From the NCBI GenBank assembly GCA_964457925.1, contig CAYWGH010000004.1, forward strand, positions 186,001-250,000: DNA of 64,000 nt. Reading direction: 5' to 3'. The notes under the pieces were generated by a model, which was given only the letters and a program-made list of their open reading frames with translations, was not told the DNA's origin and ran no database searches. Origin of the DNA: Coneutiohabitans sp964457925 (GTDB taxonomy: Bacteria > Zhuqueibacterota > Zhuqueibacteria > Zhuqueibacterales > Zhuqueibacteraceae). Each line of letters opens with the position of its first letter. The first letter of the stretch is position 1. The position numbers and the translations under genes were made by a program. This document shows positions 30,616 through 39,640 of this stretch, one piece after another.

Positions 30616-32406
30616 ATGTCCGACCCCTCCAAATCCGAAACGAAAAAGACCGGCCTGAGCGAACTCCGCTCGCTGGCCTCTCTCCTGCCCTATCTTAAAA
30701 AATACCGCGGCCGCATTCTCCTGGGGGGAGTTTTTATTTTCGTCACGAATATTTTCGCCCTGCTCGGACCAAAAGTTTTGCAGCATGCCATTGATGCCCT
30801 GCGCGCGGACTTGACCTCGCAGCGTTTGCTGCTGTCCGCAGGATTGATCTTGCTGGTATCGGCCAGCGAAGGCTTCTTTCGTTACTGGATGCGCCAGACC
30901 ATCATTGTGGTGTCGCGCTTCGTCGAATACGATTTGCGCAACGACTACTTGCGCCATTTGCAACGCATGTCGCGCGCGTTTTTCAACCGCCACCCCACCG
31001 GCGACTTGATGGCGCGCGCCACCAACGATTTGAACAGCGTGCGCGCCGTGCTCGGGCCGGGCATCATGTATGCCTCCAACACCATCGTCGTCGGCGCCGG
31101 CGCGTTCATTTTGATGATGTTGATGAGTTGGAAGCTGACGCTGTTGGCCATGCTGATTCTGCCGTTGATGGTGGTGATCGTCAAATTCACCATGGACAGG
31201 ATCCACGCCGCCTACACCAAAATCCAGGAACAATTCTCCAAAATCACCGCGCGCGCCCAGGAGAATCTTTCGGGCATTCGTGTGATCAAATCATATTTGC
31301 GCGAGGATTACGAAATTGCGCAATTCAGCAAGCTCAATCAGGATTACATGCAGCAAAACATCGCGCTGGGCAAGGTGGAGGGCTTGTTGTGGTCCGGCAT
31401 GGGAACGCTTTCCGGCGCCGGGATTTTGTTGCTGTTGTGGATTGGCGGTCTGGAAGTGATTCACGACAAACTGAGCTGGGGCGAGTTTGTCGCGTTTGTG
31501 GCGTACATCGGCATGCTCACCTGGCCGATGATTGCGCTCGGCTGGGTCATCAACGTTATGCAACAGGGCGCCGCTTCCATGGGACGCATCAACCGTGTCA
31601 TGGGCGAAGAGCCGGACATCTGCGACAACGCGCACACCAACTTCACCATCTCAAAACTGCGCGGCGAGATCGAGTTTCGCCAGGTCGGTTTTCGTTACAA
31701 CGAATCGGCGTGGGCTTTGCGCCATATCAATCTCAAGATTCATGCCGGCATGACGCTCGCGATCGTCGGGCATACCGGCAGCGGCAAGTCCACGCTGGTG
31801 AATCTCATCCCGCGCCTGCTCGATCCGACGGAAGGCCAGATTCTGATCGACGGCGTCGACATTCGGCAGATTCCGCTTGCGGTTTTGCGCCGCGAGATCG
31901 GCTTTGTGCCGCAAGAAACGTTTTTGTTCTCAGACACGATTCGCGAAAACATCACGTTCGGCATCGAGAACGGCAACGGCGAATCCATGCACGCGGTTGC
32001 CGCCATCGCGCGCGTGCGCGAGGAAATCGAAGCGTTTCCGGAACGTTTCGAGACCATGTTAGGCGAACGCGGCATCAATCTTTCCGGCGGCCAAAAACAG
32101 CGCGTCGCCATTGCGCGCGCCATCATCCGCCAGCCGCGTATTCTGATTCTCGACGATGCGCTGTCCTCCGTCGACACTTACACCGAAGATGAAATCCTGC
32201 GCGGCCTGCGCGGGGTCATGCGCGAGCGCACCAGCATCATCATTTCGCATCGCGTCTCCACCGTGCGCGACGCCGATCTCATCATTGTGCTGAAAGACGG
32301 CGAAATTGCCGAAAAGGGCACGCACGATTTGTTGCTCGAAAAAGATGGCATCTATGCGGAACTGAGCCGCTTGCAGCAGTGGGAAGAAGATTTGGAAACC
32401 TTATAA
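30616..32406 (+). CDS. ABC exporter subunit 1 (degenerate Walker B half of a heterodimer)
   Basis: The 596-residue type IV ABC exporter has a six-helix membrane domain (about 30-330) fused to a nucleotide-binding domain. Walker A is 'GHTGSGKST' and the signature is a canonical 'LSGGQKQRVAIARAI'. Walker B is 'ILILDDALSSVD', where an aspartate replaces the catalytic glutamate. That substitution, together with the altered signature of the next gene's product, is the mark of heterodimeric exporters such as BmrCD/TmrAB with one degenerate ATP site. 6 bp separate the stop from the next ABC frame (48 bp from the start I prefer). Substrate unknown: drugs, lipids or peptides are all possible. Confidence 0.93.
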   Translation: MSDPSKSETKKTGLSELRSLASLLPYLKKYRGRILLGGVFIFVTNIFALLGPKVLQHAIDALRADLTSQRLLLSAGLILLVSASEGFFRYWMRQTIIVVSRFVEYDLRNDYLRHLQRMSRAFFNRHPTGDLMARATNDLNSVRAVLGPGIMYASNTIVVGAGAFILMMLMSWKLTLLAMLILPLMVVIVKFTMDRIHAAYTKIQEQFSKITARAQENLSGIRVIKSYLREDYEIAQFSKLNQDYMQQNIALGKVEGLLWSGMGTLSGAGILLLLWIGGLEVIHDKLSWGEFVAFVAYIGMLTWPMIALGWVINVMQQGAASMGRINRVMGEEPDICDNAHTNFTISKLRGEIEFRQVGFRYNESAWALRHINLKIHAGMTLAIVGHTGSGKSTLVNLIPRLLDPTEGQILIDGVDIRQIPLAVLRREIGFVPQETFLFSDTIRENITFGIENGNGESMHAVAAIARVREEIEAFPERFETMLGERGINLSGGQKQRVAIARAIIRQPRILILDDALSSVDTYTEDEILRGLRGVMRERTSIIISHRVSTVRDADLIIVLKDGEIAEKGTHDLLLEKDGIYAELSRLQQWEEDLETL

Positions 32407-32454
32407 AATGGGATGGAGTTGTGCATAACAGGATCGCTGGAGCCGAAAATAAGC

Positions 32455-34284
32455 ATGTCCGCATTTGAAGAAGATAAACTAACCACGACGTATGACGGCG
32501 CATTGATGCGCCGTTTGTTGCAATATGTGCGGCCGATACGCGGCCGCATGGCGTTGGCCGTGGCGTTGCTTTTGGTCAGCAGCGGCCTGGCTGTGCTTGG
32601 CCCAATCTTGTCCAAGATCGCCATCGACCAACACATCACCAACAAAGATGTGCGCGGCTTGACGCTGATCTGCCTGGCTTATCTCGGCATGCTGCTGCTC
32701 GGCCTGGCGATCAATTATTACCGCATGGTCATGATGGAGCGCATCGGCCAGCGCATTATGTATGATTTGCGCATGCAGATTTTCTCGCATTTGCAGCGCC
32801 TGCCGCTCGCCTTCTTCAATCGCAATCCGGTGGGACGATTGATGACGCGCGTCACCAACGACGTCGAGTCGCTCAACGAGCTTTTCACCTCAGGGCTGGT
32901 TTCCGTGTTCGGCGACGTATTCATGCTCACCGGCATCATCATCGCATTGTTCAAGCTCGACTGGCAGCTCACGCTGGTCACCTTGAGCACCGTGCCGCTG
33001 CTGTATGCCGCGACCGCCATTTTCAAGAAAAAAGTGCGCGCCGCTGAACGAGATATTCGCGTGCGCCTGGCGAAGATTAACACCTTCCTGCAAGAAAACA
33101 TCACCGGCATGACCGTGGTGCAGCTTTTCAATCGCGAAGCCAAAAATTTCAAACAGTTTGACGAAAAGAATCTCGATTATCTCGAAGCCTATCGCAAAAC
33201 GATTTTTTACTACGCCGTGTTTTATCCCATCGTTGAGTTCATCGGCGCATTGGCTGTCGCATTGATAATTTGGTACGGCGGCGGCCAGGTGATCAGCAAC
33301 ATGCTTTCATTCGGCGCCCTGGTGGCCTTCATCATGTATGTCGAAATGTTCTTCCGGCCCATCAGCGACCTCGCTGAGAAATACGGTATTTTGCAAACCG
33401 CGATGGCGAGCGCGGAGCGGGTTTTTAAGATTCTCGACGAACCGGATGAACTGGCCTCCGACCGCAAACCGCTGCAACCGGCGGGGGCTTCTTTGGATTT
33501 GATCGCAAGCAATGGCCGCTGGGCGCGCGGTGAAATCGAGTTTCGCGAGGTGACCTTCGGCTATCGCGATGATGAAACCGTCTTGAAAAATGCCTCATTC
33601 AAGATCGCCGCTGGTGAAACCATCGCGATCGTGGGCGCGACCGGCGCGGGCAAAACCACGATCATCAGCCTGCTCGCGCGCTTTTACAAGCCGCAGCACG
33701 GCCAAATTCTGATCGACGGCCGGGACATAAACGAATTGCCGCTGTATCACGTGCGTTCGCAAATCGGTTTAGTGTTGCAGGATGTTTTTCTGTTTGCCGA
33801 TTCAATCGAAGAAAACATCCGGCTCGGCAATCATGCCATTTCTTCGGAACGTGTGCGCCAGGCCGCGCAGGAAGTGAATGCCTTGCGGTTCATCGAACAA
33901 CTTCCCAACAAATTTCAGGAGCCGGTGCTGGAGCGCGGCAATTCGCTTTCCGTGGGACAAAAGCAGCTGATCGCCTTTGCCCGCGCGCTGGCATTCGATC
34001 CGCCAATTCTCATCCTGGATGAAGCCACCTCGAGTGTTGACACTGAAACCGAATTGTTGATTCAAGCGGCGCTCGCGCGCCTGATGCAGGGCCGCACCTC
34101 GCTGATCATCGCCCACCGCCTGTCCACCATTCAGCATGCCCACCGTGTCATCGTCATGCACAAAGGCCAGGTGCGTGAGATTGGCACGCATGAGGAATTA
34201 ATGGCATTGCGCGGCATTTATTACCGCCTGTATCAACTGCAATTCGCCGTGCAGGAAAAAACCACCCGTCGAATTGCCAGTTAG
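32455..34284 (+). CDS. ABC exporter subunit 2 (degenerate signature half of a heterodimer)
   Basis: The 609-residue partner of the preceding exporter has a membrane domain (about 25-340) and a nucleotide-binding domain with Walker A 'GATGAGKTT', a degenerate signature 'LSVGQKQLIAFARAL' and a full Walker B 'LILDEATSSVDTETE' with the catalytic Glu. In the dimer, its Walker motifs meet the canonical signature of subunit 1 (active site). Its LSVGQ meets the Asp-containing Walker B of subunit 1 (degenerate site). I prefer ATG 32455 (MSAFEEDKL), with GGAG about 12 bp upstream, over ATG 32413. It is followed after 5 bp by the DUF3810 gene, so all three genes are probably one operon. Confidence 0.92.
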   Translation: MSAFEEDKLTTTYDGALMRRLLQYVRPIRGRMALAVALLLVSSGLAVLGPILSKIAIDQHITNKDVRGLTLICLAYLGMLLLGLAINYYRMVMMERIGQRIMYDLRMQIFSHLQRLPLAFFNRNPVGRLMTRVTNDVESLNELFTSGLVSVFGDVFMLTGIIIALFKLDWQLTLVTLSTVPLLYAATAIFKKKVRAAERDIRVRLAKINTFLQENITGMTVVQLFNREAKNFKQFDEKNLDYLEAYRKTIFYYAVFYPIVEFIGALAVALIIWYGGGQVISNMLSFGALVAFIMYVEMFFRPISDLAEKYGILQTAMASAERVFKILDEPDELASDRKPLQPAGASLDLIASNGRWARGEIEFREVTFGYRDDETVLKNASFKIAAGETIAIVGATGAGKTTIISLLARFYKPQHGQILIDGRDINELPLYHVRSQIGLVLQDVFLFADSIEENIRLGNHAISSERVRQAAQEVNALRFIEQLPNKFQEPVLERGNSLSVGQKQLIAFARALAFDPPILILDEATSSVDTETELLIQAALARLMQGRTSLIIAHRLSTIQHAHRVIVMHKGQVREIGTHEELMALRGIYYRLYQLQFAVQEKTTRRIAS

Positions 34285-34289
34285 CCGCG

Positions 34290-35354
34290 ATGAGCCGAAC
34301 GCCGAAATCTGCGAAACGCTTCCTTGCGGTTGTCGCCTTGGCGGCGATTCCTGTGCTGCTCATTCCCGTTCTCGCGCGCCATCCCCAATCCGTTGAAACG
34401 ATTTACACGCGCCATTTCTATTTTGGCCTGACCGGCTTGCTCTCGGCCGCGAGTTCGGCGCTGCCATTTTCTCTCTCAGAAATTTCGCTTTATACGTTTA
34501 TCGTTTCGCTTTGTGCAATCATCGGCTCCAACCTCGAACCAAAACTGTGGAAAGACGGGTTCAGAAAGATTTTGCTGCTCGTTGCCATTGTCATTTCCTG
34601 GTTTTATCTCGGTTGGGGCTACAATTATTTTCGCCAGCCGCTTGATGCGCAACTGGGACTCCCCGGGCAAGAAACAGAAATTTCCATCACGGCCTTTCGA
34701 GAGAACTTGTTGTGGTGCCTCAACTCAGCCAACGCGCATTGGCGTGTCATACCGAGCTGGTCCTTGCCTGAGCTTGACAAAAAAATCGAGCAAAGCTATC
34801 AACGCGTCCTGTCCGATTTGAATCTGCCCATGGCGCCCGGCAAACGCCGCCCCAAGCATCTGTTGATTCCAGCCGTGTTGAATTACACGTTGACCTCCGG
34901 CATTTTCGGGCCATTTTTTCACGAAGTCCACCTCAACTCGGAGCTATTGCCGATCGAGTTGCCGTTCGTGCTGGCACATGAAAAGGCGCATCAAATGGGC
35001 TTTGCGCGCGAAGCCGAAGCGAATTTTCTTGCAGCGCTGGTGTGCTTTGCCAGCGCCGATTCCTCGTTACAATACTCAGGCTACTTCTCCCTGCTCGGCA
35101 GTTTCTTGACGCGCGCATCAGCGGTTGTAGAGACAGATTCATTGCGACAGTTGCTGCGGCCCGAAGTTCGCGCCGACTTTCGTGCGGTGCGGCAGCGTTA
35201 TCAAAAATACATGGGCCCAATCTCAGACATGAGCCATGCAACGTATGACGCTTATTTGCGCGCAAATAAAATTCAGGAAGGCATGCAGAATTACAGCGGA
35301 GTCGTGGAGTTAATCATGCGCTGGAGAGCGCAGCAGAGGCTAATACAAAATTAA
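34290..35354 (+). CDS. DUF3810 membrane protein with HExxH-type motif
   Basis: The 354-residue protein has three N-terminal membrane helices (about 10-30, 45-75, 90-110) and a soluble C-terminal domain of the DUF3810 family. 'PFVLAHEKAHQMGFAREAEA' contains HEKAH, an intact gluzincin-like zinc motif, with a Glu-rich 'AREAEANFLA' downstream that can give the third ligand. It is therefore a probable membrane-bound metallopeptidase, but no activity is established for the family. It begins 5 bp after the ABC subunit 2 stop, which implies co-expression with the exporter. Confidence 0.85.
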   Translation: MSRTPKSAKRFLAVVALAAIPVLLIPVLARHPQSVETIYTRHFYFGLTGLLSAASSALPFSLSEISLYTFIVSLCAIIGSNLEPKLWKDGFRKILLLVAIVISWFYLGWGYNYFRQPLDAQLGLPGQETEISITAFRENLLWCLNSANAHWRVIPSWSLPELDKKIEQSYQRVLSDLNLPMAPGKRRPKHLLIPAVLNYTLTSGIFGPFFHEVHLNSELLPIELPFVLAHEKAHQMGFAREAEANFLAALVCFASADSSLQYSGYFSLLGSFLTRASAVVETDSLRQLLRPEVRADFRAVRQRYQKYMGPISDMSHATYDAYLRANKIQEGMQNYSGVVELIMRWRAQQRLIQN

Positions 35355-35394
35355 AATTCGCCCAACGAGATTTGATCATCGCAATCTGGAATCT

Positions 35395-35413
35395 GCCACG
35401 GCTTAACCGTGGC
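35395..35413. repeat. Short perfect hairpin between convergent genes
   Basis: GCCACGG (35395-35401) pairs with CCGTGGC (35407-35413) around CTTAA. It lies between the 3' ends of the DUF3810 gene and the M28 gene. There is no T-tract on either side, so it is a repeat-type hairpin, or a weak bidirectional terminator. Confidence 0.6.
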
Positions 35414-35551
35414 ATCTTGATTGGCATGATGAATCATTCGGAGGCACATCTTTCAAACTGTATTGAAGACTGAGAGCGCAGGCCGGCATCGATCCAAGAA
35501 TTCCCGCAACGTGGCTTCACCGGCACTCTTGTTCATGTATTCCACAACCGG

Positions 35552-37252
35552 TTATCTCCCTTTTGCCGGACGAATCGTACTCTCTTTCGCACGCCGAATC
35601 TCTCTGGTTAGCGCCTTGTTTCCGGGGCTGAGATTCAGGCCCGCAACGCTGTCATACGCTTCTTCATACCATTTTATCCAGGCCTGCAAAATTTTTTCAT
35701 TACTCGCAACATCATTGCTGCGTAAATTGTTTTGCATTTCGTTTGTAATTCGCCAGGCCGCGCGTTTTGACAGCAGCCTCACGGTTTCAATCGCATCCGA
35801 TTCCGAACAATTTGCCAAAAACAACGCGGTTGCCGCAACGCTCACACCGACATTCGCCATCTCGCTCGCGGAGACCTTGTCGATGTCATCGTTGCTGGTA
35901 TGATAATAGACGTCGGTGAAATGCCATGCGAGAATTGCCGGAATGCCGTTTTGCACGAATGGTACGTGATCGCTGCCGCCTTCATACGGATTGGTTTTGA
36001 TCACCCATTGCGTTTGCCGGGCGCGCGCAGCGCATGCCGCTCCCAAAAGATCATTGAGAAAACTCCCGCGCAAATCAGCTTCAGTGATCTCGCCTCGCCC
36101 CCATTCCGTGTGTTCATCCGGTGGCCGCGTCCAAATCGCCGAGGGATCGGGAGATTTTTCAATCAAAAAGCTGCCGCCGGTTTTGGCGACATCTTCACCA
36201 ACCATGTCGAGCACGAATGCCGCTTTGATTTGATCAAATGTCCGGGGCGCAGATTTTTGCCAACGCCGCACCGTTGCGATTTCCTCCACCCACATGAATT
36301 TCAACGTGCGCGCCGGGCGGGGCAACTCACCGGTTGCAATGAGACGGCGCAGTGTCAGTGCCATCTCCAGTAACGTGCCGCAGCCCGAGGCATTGTCATT
36401 CGCTCCCGGCTCGTCAACGTGCGCAATGATGACAATGAACTCCTCCGGCCTCTCCTGGCCCACAATTTCAACACTCACTTCCCGAACAATCTTCGGTGCA
36501 AATTGCGCAAGCACGCTGGCTTTCACCTCGACCTCGCCCTGGCGCACGAGAGAATCAAGCAGAACTTGACTGCCATACGAAATCTTGAAAGCAAACGCCG
36601 AGAGAGAATCGACAAATGGAATGGAACTCATGCTAATCGACGTGGGATGCTCCGCTGGCCGGTTGTAATCCGGCAGATATGACGAAACAATGCCCGCAGC
36701 TTTGCCGCGCCTCACCGCATTATCGAACACGGCCTCCGGCGGTAGATGGGTGTAAGCCACTTTACCGCGCAAACTCTGCGGCGCGACTTCAAGGCCATCG
36801 ATGCGCACCAATTCCATGCTTGCGCCCGGCAGAGGCGTTGCATGTGAATTCACACACAAAAACATTTTGGCTTGTGCCAGAGAATGGAGCAGCGTGTCCA
36901 TCGGCACAACCAGCCGCAGTTCGGCTTCAAACGGCTGCCAGGCGTGCGCTTGCGGCAGCAACGTGTCACTCACGGAAAGCTGAAACAAAGAATCTGATTC
37001 GGCATAACCGCCCGCGCGCAGCGCCGTTGCAAAATAATCCATGCACAGATTGAAATCTTGATTGCCGGCGTGACGCCAATAGTTTTGCATGAAAGCAACA
37101 GCCCGCATCGCTGTTTTACCGTCGAGGTGTTTGCCGGCGACTTCAACATTTTTGATGAGATTTTGCGGCGCATCTTGCGCGAGGCCCGGCGGGATAAAAA
37201 AAGAAAACAGAGAGGCGAGACAAACGATGCGCGGAAGATTAAGCCTCTTCAT
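35552..37252 (-). CDS. Secreted M28 family zinc peptidase
   Basis: The 566-residue protein starts at ATG 37252, which gives a clean signal peptide (MKRLNLPRIVCLASLFSFFI). The C-terminal half is an M28 (aminopeptidase Y/S-like) domain. Zinc ligands are His278 and the bridging Asp286 in 'IAHVDEPGANDNASG', Glu323/Glu324 in 'WVEEIATV', an acidic residue in 'VLDMVGED' and a His in 'WHFTDVYYHTSNDD'. 'YEGGSDHVPFVQ' is also typical. The N-terminal 240 residues have no domain I recognise; M28 proteins often carry a PA-like insert, and 'RGKAAGIVSSYL' could be its core. Its start overlaps the end of the upstream unknown gene by 14 bp, so the two are coupled. Confidence 0.88.
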   Translation of the reverse strand: MKRLNLPRIVCLASLFSFFIPPGLAQDAPQNLIKNVEVAGKHLDGKTAMRAVAFMQNYWRHAGNQDFNLCMDYFATALRAGGYAESDSLFQLSVSDTLLPQAHAWQPFEAELRLVVPMDTLLHSLAQAKMFLCVNSHATPLPGASMELVRIDGLEVAPQSLRGKVAYTHLPPEAVFDNAVRRGKAAGIVSSYLPDYNRPAEHPTSISMSSIPFVDSLSAFAFKISYGSQVLLDSLVRQGEVEVKASVLAQFAPKIVREVSVEIVGQERPEEFIVIIAHVDEPGANDNASGCGTLLEMALTLRRLIATGELPRPARTLKFMWVEEIATVRRWQKSAPRTFDQIKAAFVLDMVGEDVAKTGGSFLIEKSPDPSAIWTRPPDEHTEWGRGEITEADLRGSFLNDLLGAACAARARQTQWVIKTNPYEGGSDHVPFVQNGIPAILAWHFTDVYYHTSNDDIDKVSASEMANVGVSVAATALFLANCSESDAIETVRLLSKRAAWRITNEMQNNLRSNDVASNEKILQAWIKWYEEAYDSVAGLNLSPGNKALTREIRRAKESTIRPAKGR

Positions 37253-37721
37253 GCAGGCGGCGCTCCAAATACTGCTGCAGATTCGGCCCGGCGGGATTCG
37301 CCAAGACGGTTTCCAGCCAGGCCTGACGCTCAAAACAAATCACGCGCAAATCCCATACACAGGCGATTAAACCGGTTGGCGTCGCGTATGCAAATCTCGC
37401 AGGCTGTTCTGCGGGTGAGATATAAACATGATGATGCAATTCGTTCTCCTCCGCCCAGTAATCAAGGAAAACAAAGTTTGCGCCGCGGCCGTCATGCACG
37501 CCCATGAAACCGAGATGATAATGATTTTTTGTTTGTATTTCAGCCAACTGCGCGACTGCAACATCTTTTGCGGCGACAAGCAGCTCCGGTCGCGGTGAAG
37601 AGCAGCGATAGGCAATACCATAAAGCTTCAATGTCCAGCCCGCGGTTTGCCAGAGTTCGAGAAAACGAATCGGGCGGGGTTGATAAGGTTCTTGCAATTG
37701 CATCAAGGTGGAGGGCTTCAT
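37239..37721 (-). CDS. Conserved-looking protein of unknown function
   Basis: I do not recognise this 160-residue protein. It has no signal peptide or membrane helix. It is rich in aromatic residues and contains 'HYHLGFMGVHDGRGANFVFL', 'YWAEENELHHHVYIS' and 'GLIACVWDLRVICFERQAWL'. The dense histidines and acidic residues of ENELHHHV look like a possible metal site. The start MKPSTLMQLQ is chosen from the ATG at 37719-37721. It overlaps the M28 peptidase start by 14 bp and so is probably co-translated with it. The good codon structure and operon position support a real gene. Confidence 0.65.
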   Translation of the reverse strand: MKPSTLMQLQEPYQPRPIRFLELWQTAGWTLKLYGIAYRCSSPRPELLVAAKDVAVAQLAEIQTKNHYHLGFMGVHDGRGANFVFLDYWAEENELHHHVYISPAEQPARFAYATPTGLIACVWDLRVICFERQAWLETVLANPAGPNLQQYLERRLHEEA

Positions 37722-38201
37722 TCGTTGGATTTCTGTGATCCTATAAGTTCAAGCGGAGGCAATTTTTGCAGCAATGCAATTTTGAGTAACTAGTAGGCTT
37801 CTATCTTAATTTTCAATTTGACTATGTCACATTCCAAAAACCACCACAGAGTCGCGGAGTTCGCAGAGTAAGATTGCGTAAATTCTCAGCGAACGCTGCG
37901 TCTCCGCGGTAAATCTGACATAGTCAAGTTAGGAGGACCCTCGCATGTCATTCAGATGAATCCAGTGAAGCACTCAACATACTGCCTGCAACTTCACAAG
38001 CTCCCTTCTGGCTGACATGCAGGGTGGAATATACTTTTGAGGGCGACAGTGCACCGATATCCGTCCGAAAAAGTTCCAACTTCGGTTGGGCCGGGGCCTC
38101 CAAAACTTCGCGCAGCGTGAACACTCCGAGGTTTTTAGTGCACCGGCCAAGCCGTTGCAAAACACTTTGACTGAAAAGCTGCGATTTTGAACGGACGCCA
38201 A
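37722..38201. other. Intergenic region with large palindrome; no confident gene
   Basis: This 480-bp stretch lies between two minus-strand genes. It holds the long palindrome at 37818-37927. From about 37945 to 38190 there are overlapping minus-strand open frames (about 75 and 109 codons). They share no recognisable family and have no ribosome binding site, so I do not call them. The right-hand part has the look of a multi-copy intergenic repeat, which a genome search would settle. Confidence 0.5.
37818..37927. repeat. Long imperfect palindrome (110 bp)
   Basis: TTGACTATGTCA (37818-37829) is perfectly complementary to 37916-37927. Inside, CGCGGAG (37853-37859) pairs with CTCCGCG (37902-37908), and GTTCGCAGAG pairs, with one mismatch, with CTCAGCGAAC. 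The core starts with CCACCACAGAGTCGCGGAG, a member of the ACCACRRAGRCACRRAG-type intergenic repeats also seen at 39329 and 50762. Confidence 0.85.
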
Positions 38202-39194
38202 CTACGCCGCTTTCAATTCCCGCTCGTTTGCTTCCGCTTCTGCGAGCAGGGCAATGAAGTCTTCCGCGCGCGTGCAAGTGATCAGGCCGGTGCGCAATGC
38301 GGCCGCCCCGCGAATCTCAGAGATATATTTCACCACGTGTTTGCGAAAAAGAATCAACCCATAATTTTGATCATAATAATCGAGCATCAGACCAAGATGG
38401 CGGCGAATGAGCGCGGCTTTTTCCGCAAAGGAGACTTCGTGGCGATCCTTGCGGCTGAAGATCCACGGATTGCCAATCGCGGCGCGGCCGATCATCACCG
38501 CGTCGCAACCGGTTTGTTGTTTGATGCGTTTGATATCGTCAAGACATTTGACGTCGCCGTTGCCGATGACCGGGATCTTCACCGCTTGTTTGATTTCCGC
38601 AATCGCATTCCAATCCGCAACGCCGTTATACGCCTGCGCCTTCGTGCGCGCATGTACCGCAACAAGCGCAGCGCCGTTGTCCTCCAAAGTTTTTGCAACT
38701 TCAATGTAGTTGCGCGATTGATGATCCCATCCCAATCGAATCTTGCCGGTCACCGGAATCGGCAAAAGTTTGCTAAGGCGATTAAAGATACGCCCGATTT
38801 TCGGCGGCGTGCACAGCAAAGCCGCGCCCGCGCCCCGGCCGGAAACCTTTGCCACGGAACACCCCATGTTCAAATCGACGATATGCGGGCCGAATGCAGC
38901 AATGCGTTGACATGCTTCAACGATTTTATTCTCATCGCTGCCGAACACCTGAAATGTCATGGGATATTCAGACGGGTGAAAATCGAGCATGCGCAGGGTT
39001 TTGGCATTGCCGTGCAGAATGCCATCCACCGAAACGAATTCCGTATAACCCATGGCGCTGCCGAACTCGCGCGCAATCATGCGATAAGGCAAGTCGGAAA
39101 ATCCCGCCATGGGCGCCAGCACGAGGTCGCCGTAGATGGGCAGATCGCGAACCATAAAGTGCGGCACAAGGGAAGCCGAACTGGCGATGTGCAT
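38202..39194 (-). CDS. dusB: tRNA-dihydrouridine synthase (DusB-type)
   Basis: The enzyme reduces specific uridines in the tRNA D-loop using FMN and NADPH. The 330-residue length fits. Seen are the FMN-site opening 'LVLAPMAGFSDLPYRMI', the catalytic cysteine motif 'HIVDLNMGCSVAKVSGRGAG', 'PVTGKIRLGWD', 'VHARTKAQAYNGVADWNAI', 'IPVIGNGDVK' and 'DAVMIGRAAIGNPWIF'. The start is the ATG at 39194 (MHIASSASL); the longer reading uses a TTG. It is a single-gene unit. DusB fits best, but assignment among Dus subfamilies by eye is not certain. Confidence 0.92.
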   Translation of the reverse strand: MHIASSASLVPHFMVRDLPIYGDLVLAPMAGFSDLPYRMIAREFGSAMGYTEFVSVDGILHGNAKTLRMLDFHPSEYPMTFQVFGSDENKIVEACQRIAAFGPHIVDLNMGCSVAKVSGRGAGAALLCTPPKIGRIFNRLSKLLPIPVTGKIRLGWDHQSRNYIEVAKTLEDNGAALVAVHARTKAQAYNGVADWNAIAEIKQAVKIPVIGNGDVKCLDDIKRIKQQTGCDAVMIGRAAIGNPWIFSRKDRHEVSFAEKAALIRRHLGLMLDYYDQNYGLILFRKHVVKYISEIRGAAALRTGLITCTRAEDFIALLAEAEANERELKAA

Positions 39195-39640
39195 GTGAGG
39201 TTCCAATCGCAATAATTCGATTCAGTAGAATGAATAATGATCTTGATCTGTAAACAGACTACGCTAGATTTCAGACAAGCTGAAATCTTAAGCCCTGCGG
39301 GCAGCAATGAACCCGACTAATTTTGAATACCACGAAGACACAAAAACACCAAGAAAAGCTTGCGGACGTGACTTTTGTTTTTTTGTGCCTTCGTGTCTTT
39401 GCGGTTAAAAATCTTTCAGAATTTTATTCTGAGTTTGAAAAGCTAACCGCATAAAACCCGTGTCATCCGCCAAAAAGCAATTCAAATTTAAGAAATTTTC
39501 TGCCGAAGTCCAGTATCAAGTTGCGTGAATTCCAGCATTACTTCTCAACGGGAATCGGGTTATATTGCGGCATACAAAACAGCTGTTACGCACGATGAGA
39601 GAATTCGATCGACAAAAAAATCCAGGATTGGTGCCGGACG
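39195..39640. other. Intergenic region with hairpins
   Basis: Upstream of dusB this stretch has a hairpin GATTTCAG/CTGAAATC at about 39267-39287, a small GCCC/GGGC hairpin just after it, and the imperfect repeat at 39329-39402. The remainder up to the MntA remnant is AT-rich and shows nothing I recognise. The dusB promoter is presumably near 39230 on the minus strand. Confidence 0.45.
39329..39402. repeat. Imperfect inverted repeat of the ACCACGAAGACAC type
   Basis: The left arm begins ACCACGAAGACACAAAAAC and the right arm contains GTGCCTTCGTGTCTTTGCGG, so the two are imperfectly complementary. The sequence belongs to a repeat type common in environmental genomes (CACAAAGACACGAAGGCAC). Related copies are at 37853 and 50762. 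Confidence 0.7.

Noticed and set aside
31128..32192. 354-codon plus-strand open frame inside ABC subunit 1
   Set aside because: Shadow in another frame of a well-supported ABC exporter.
37948..38277. 109-codon minus-strand open frame in an intergenic region
   Set aside because: No ribosome binding site, no family resemblance, overlaps dusB; more likely part of a repeat.
38187..39215. 342-codon plus-strand open frame
   Set aside because: It is antisense to dusB, which has all catalytic motifs.
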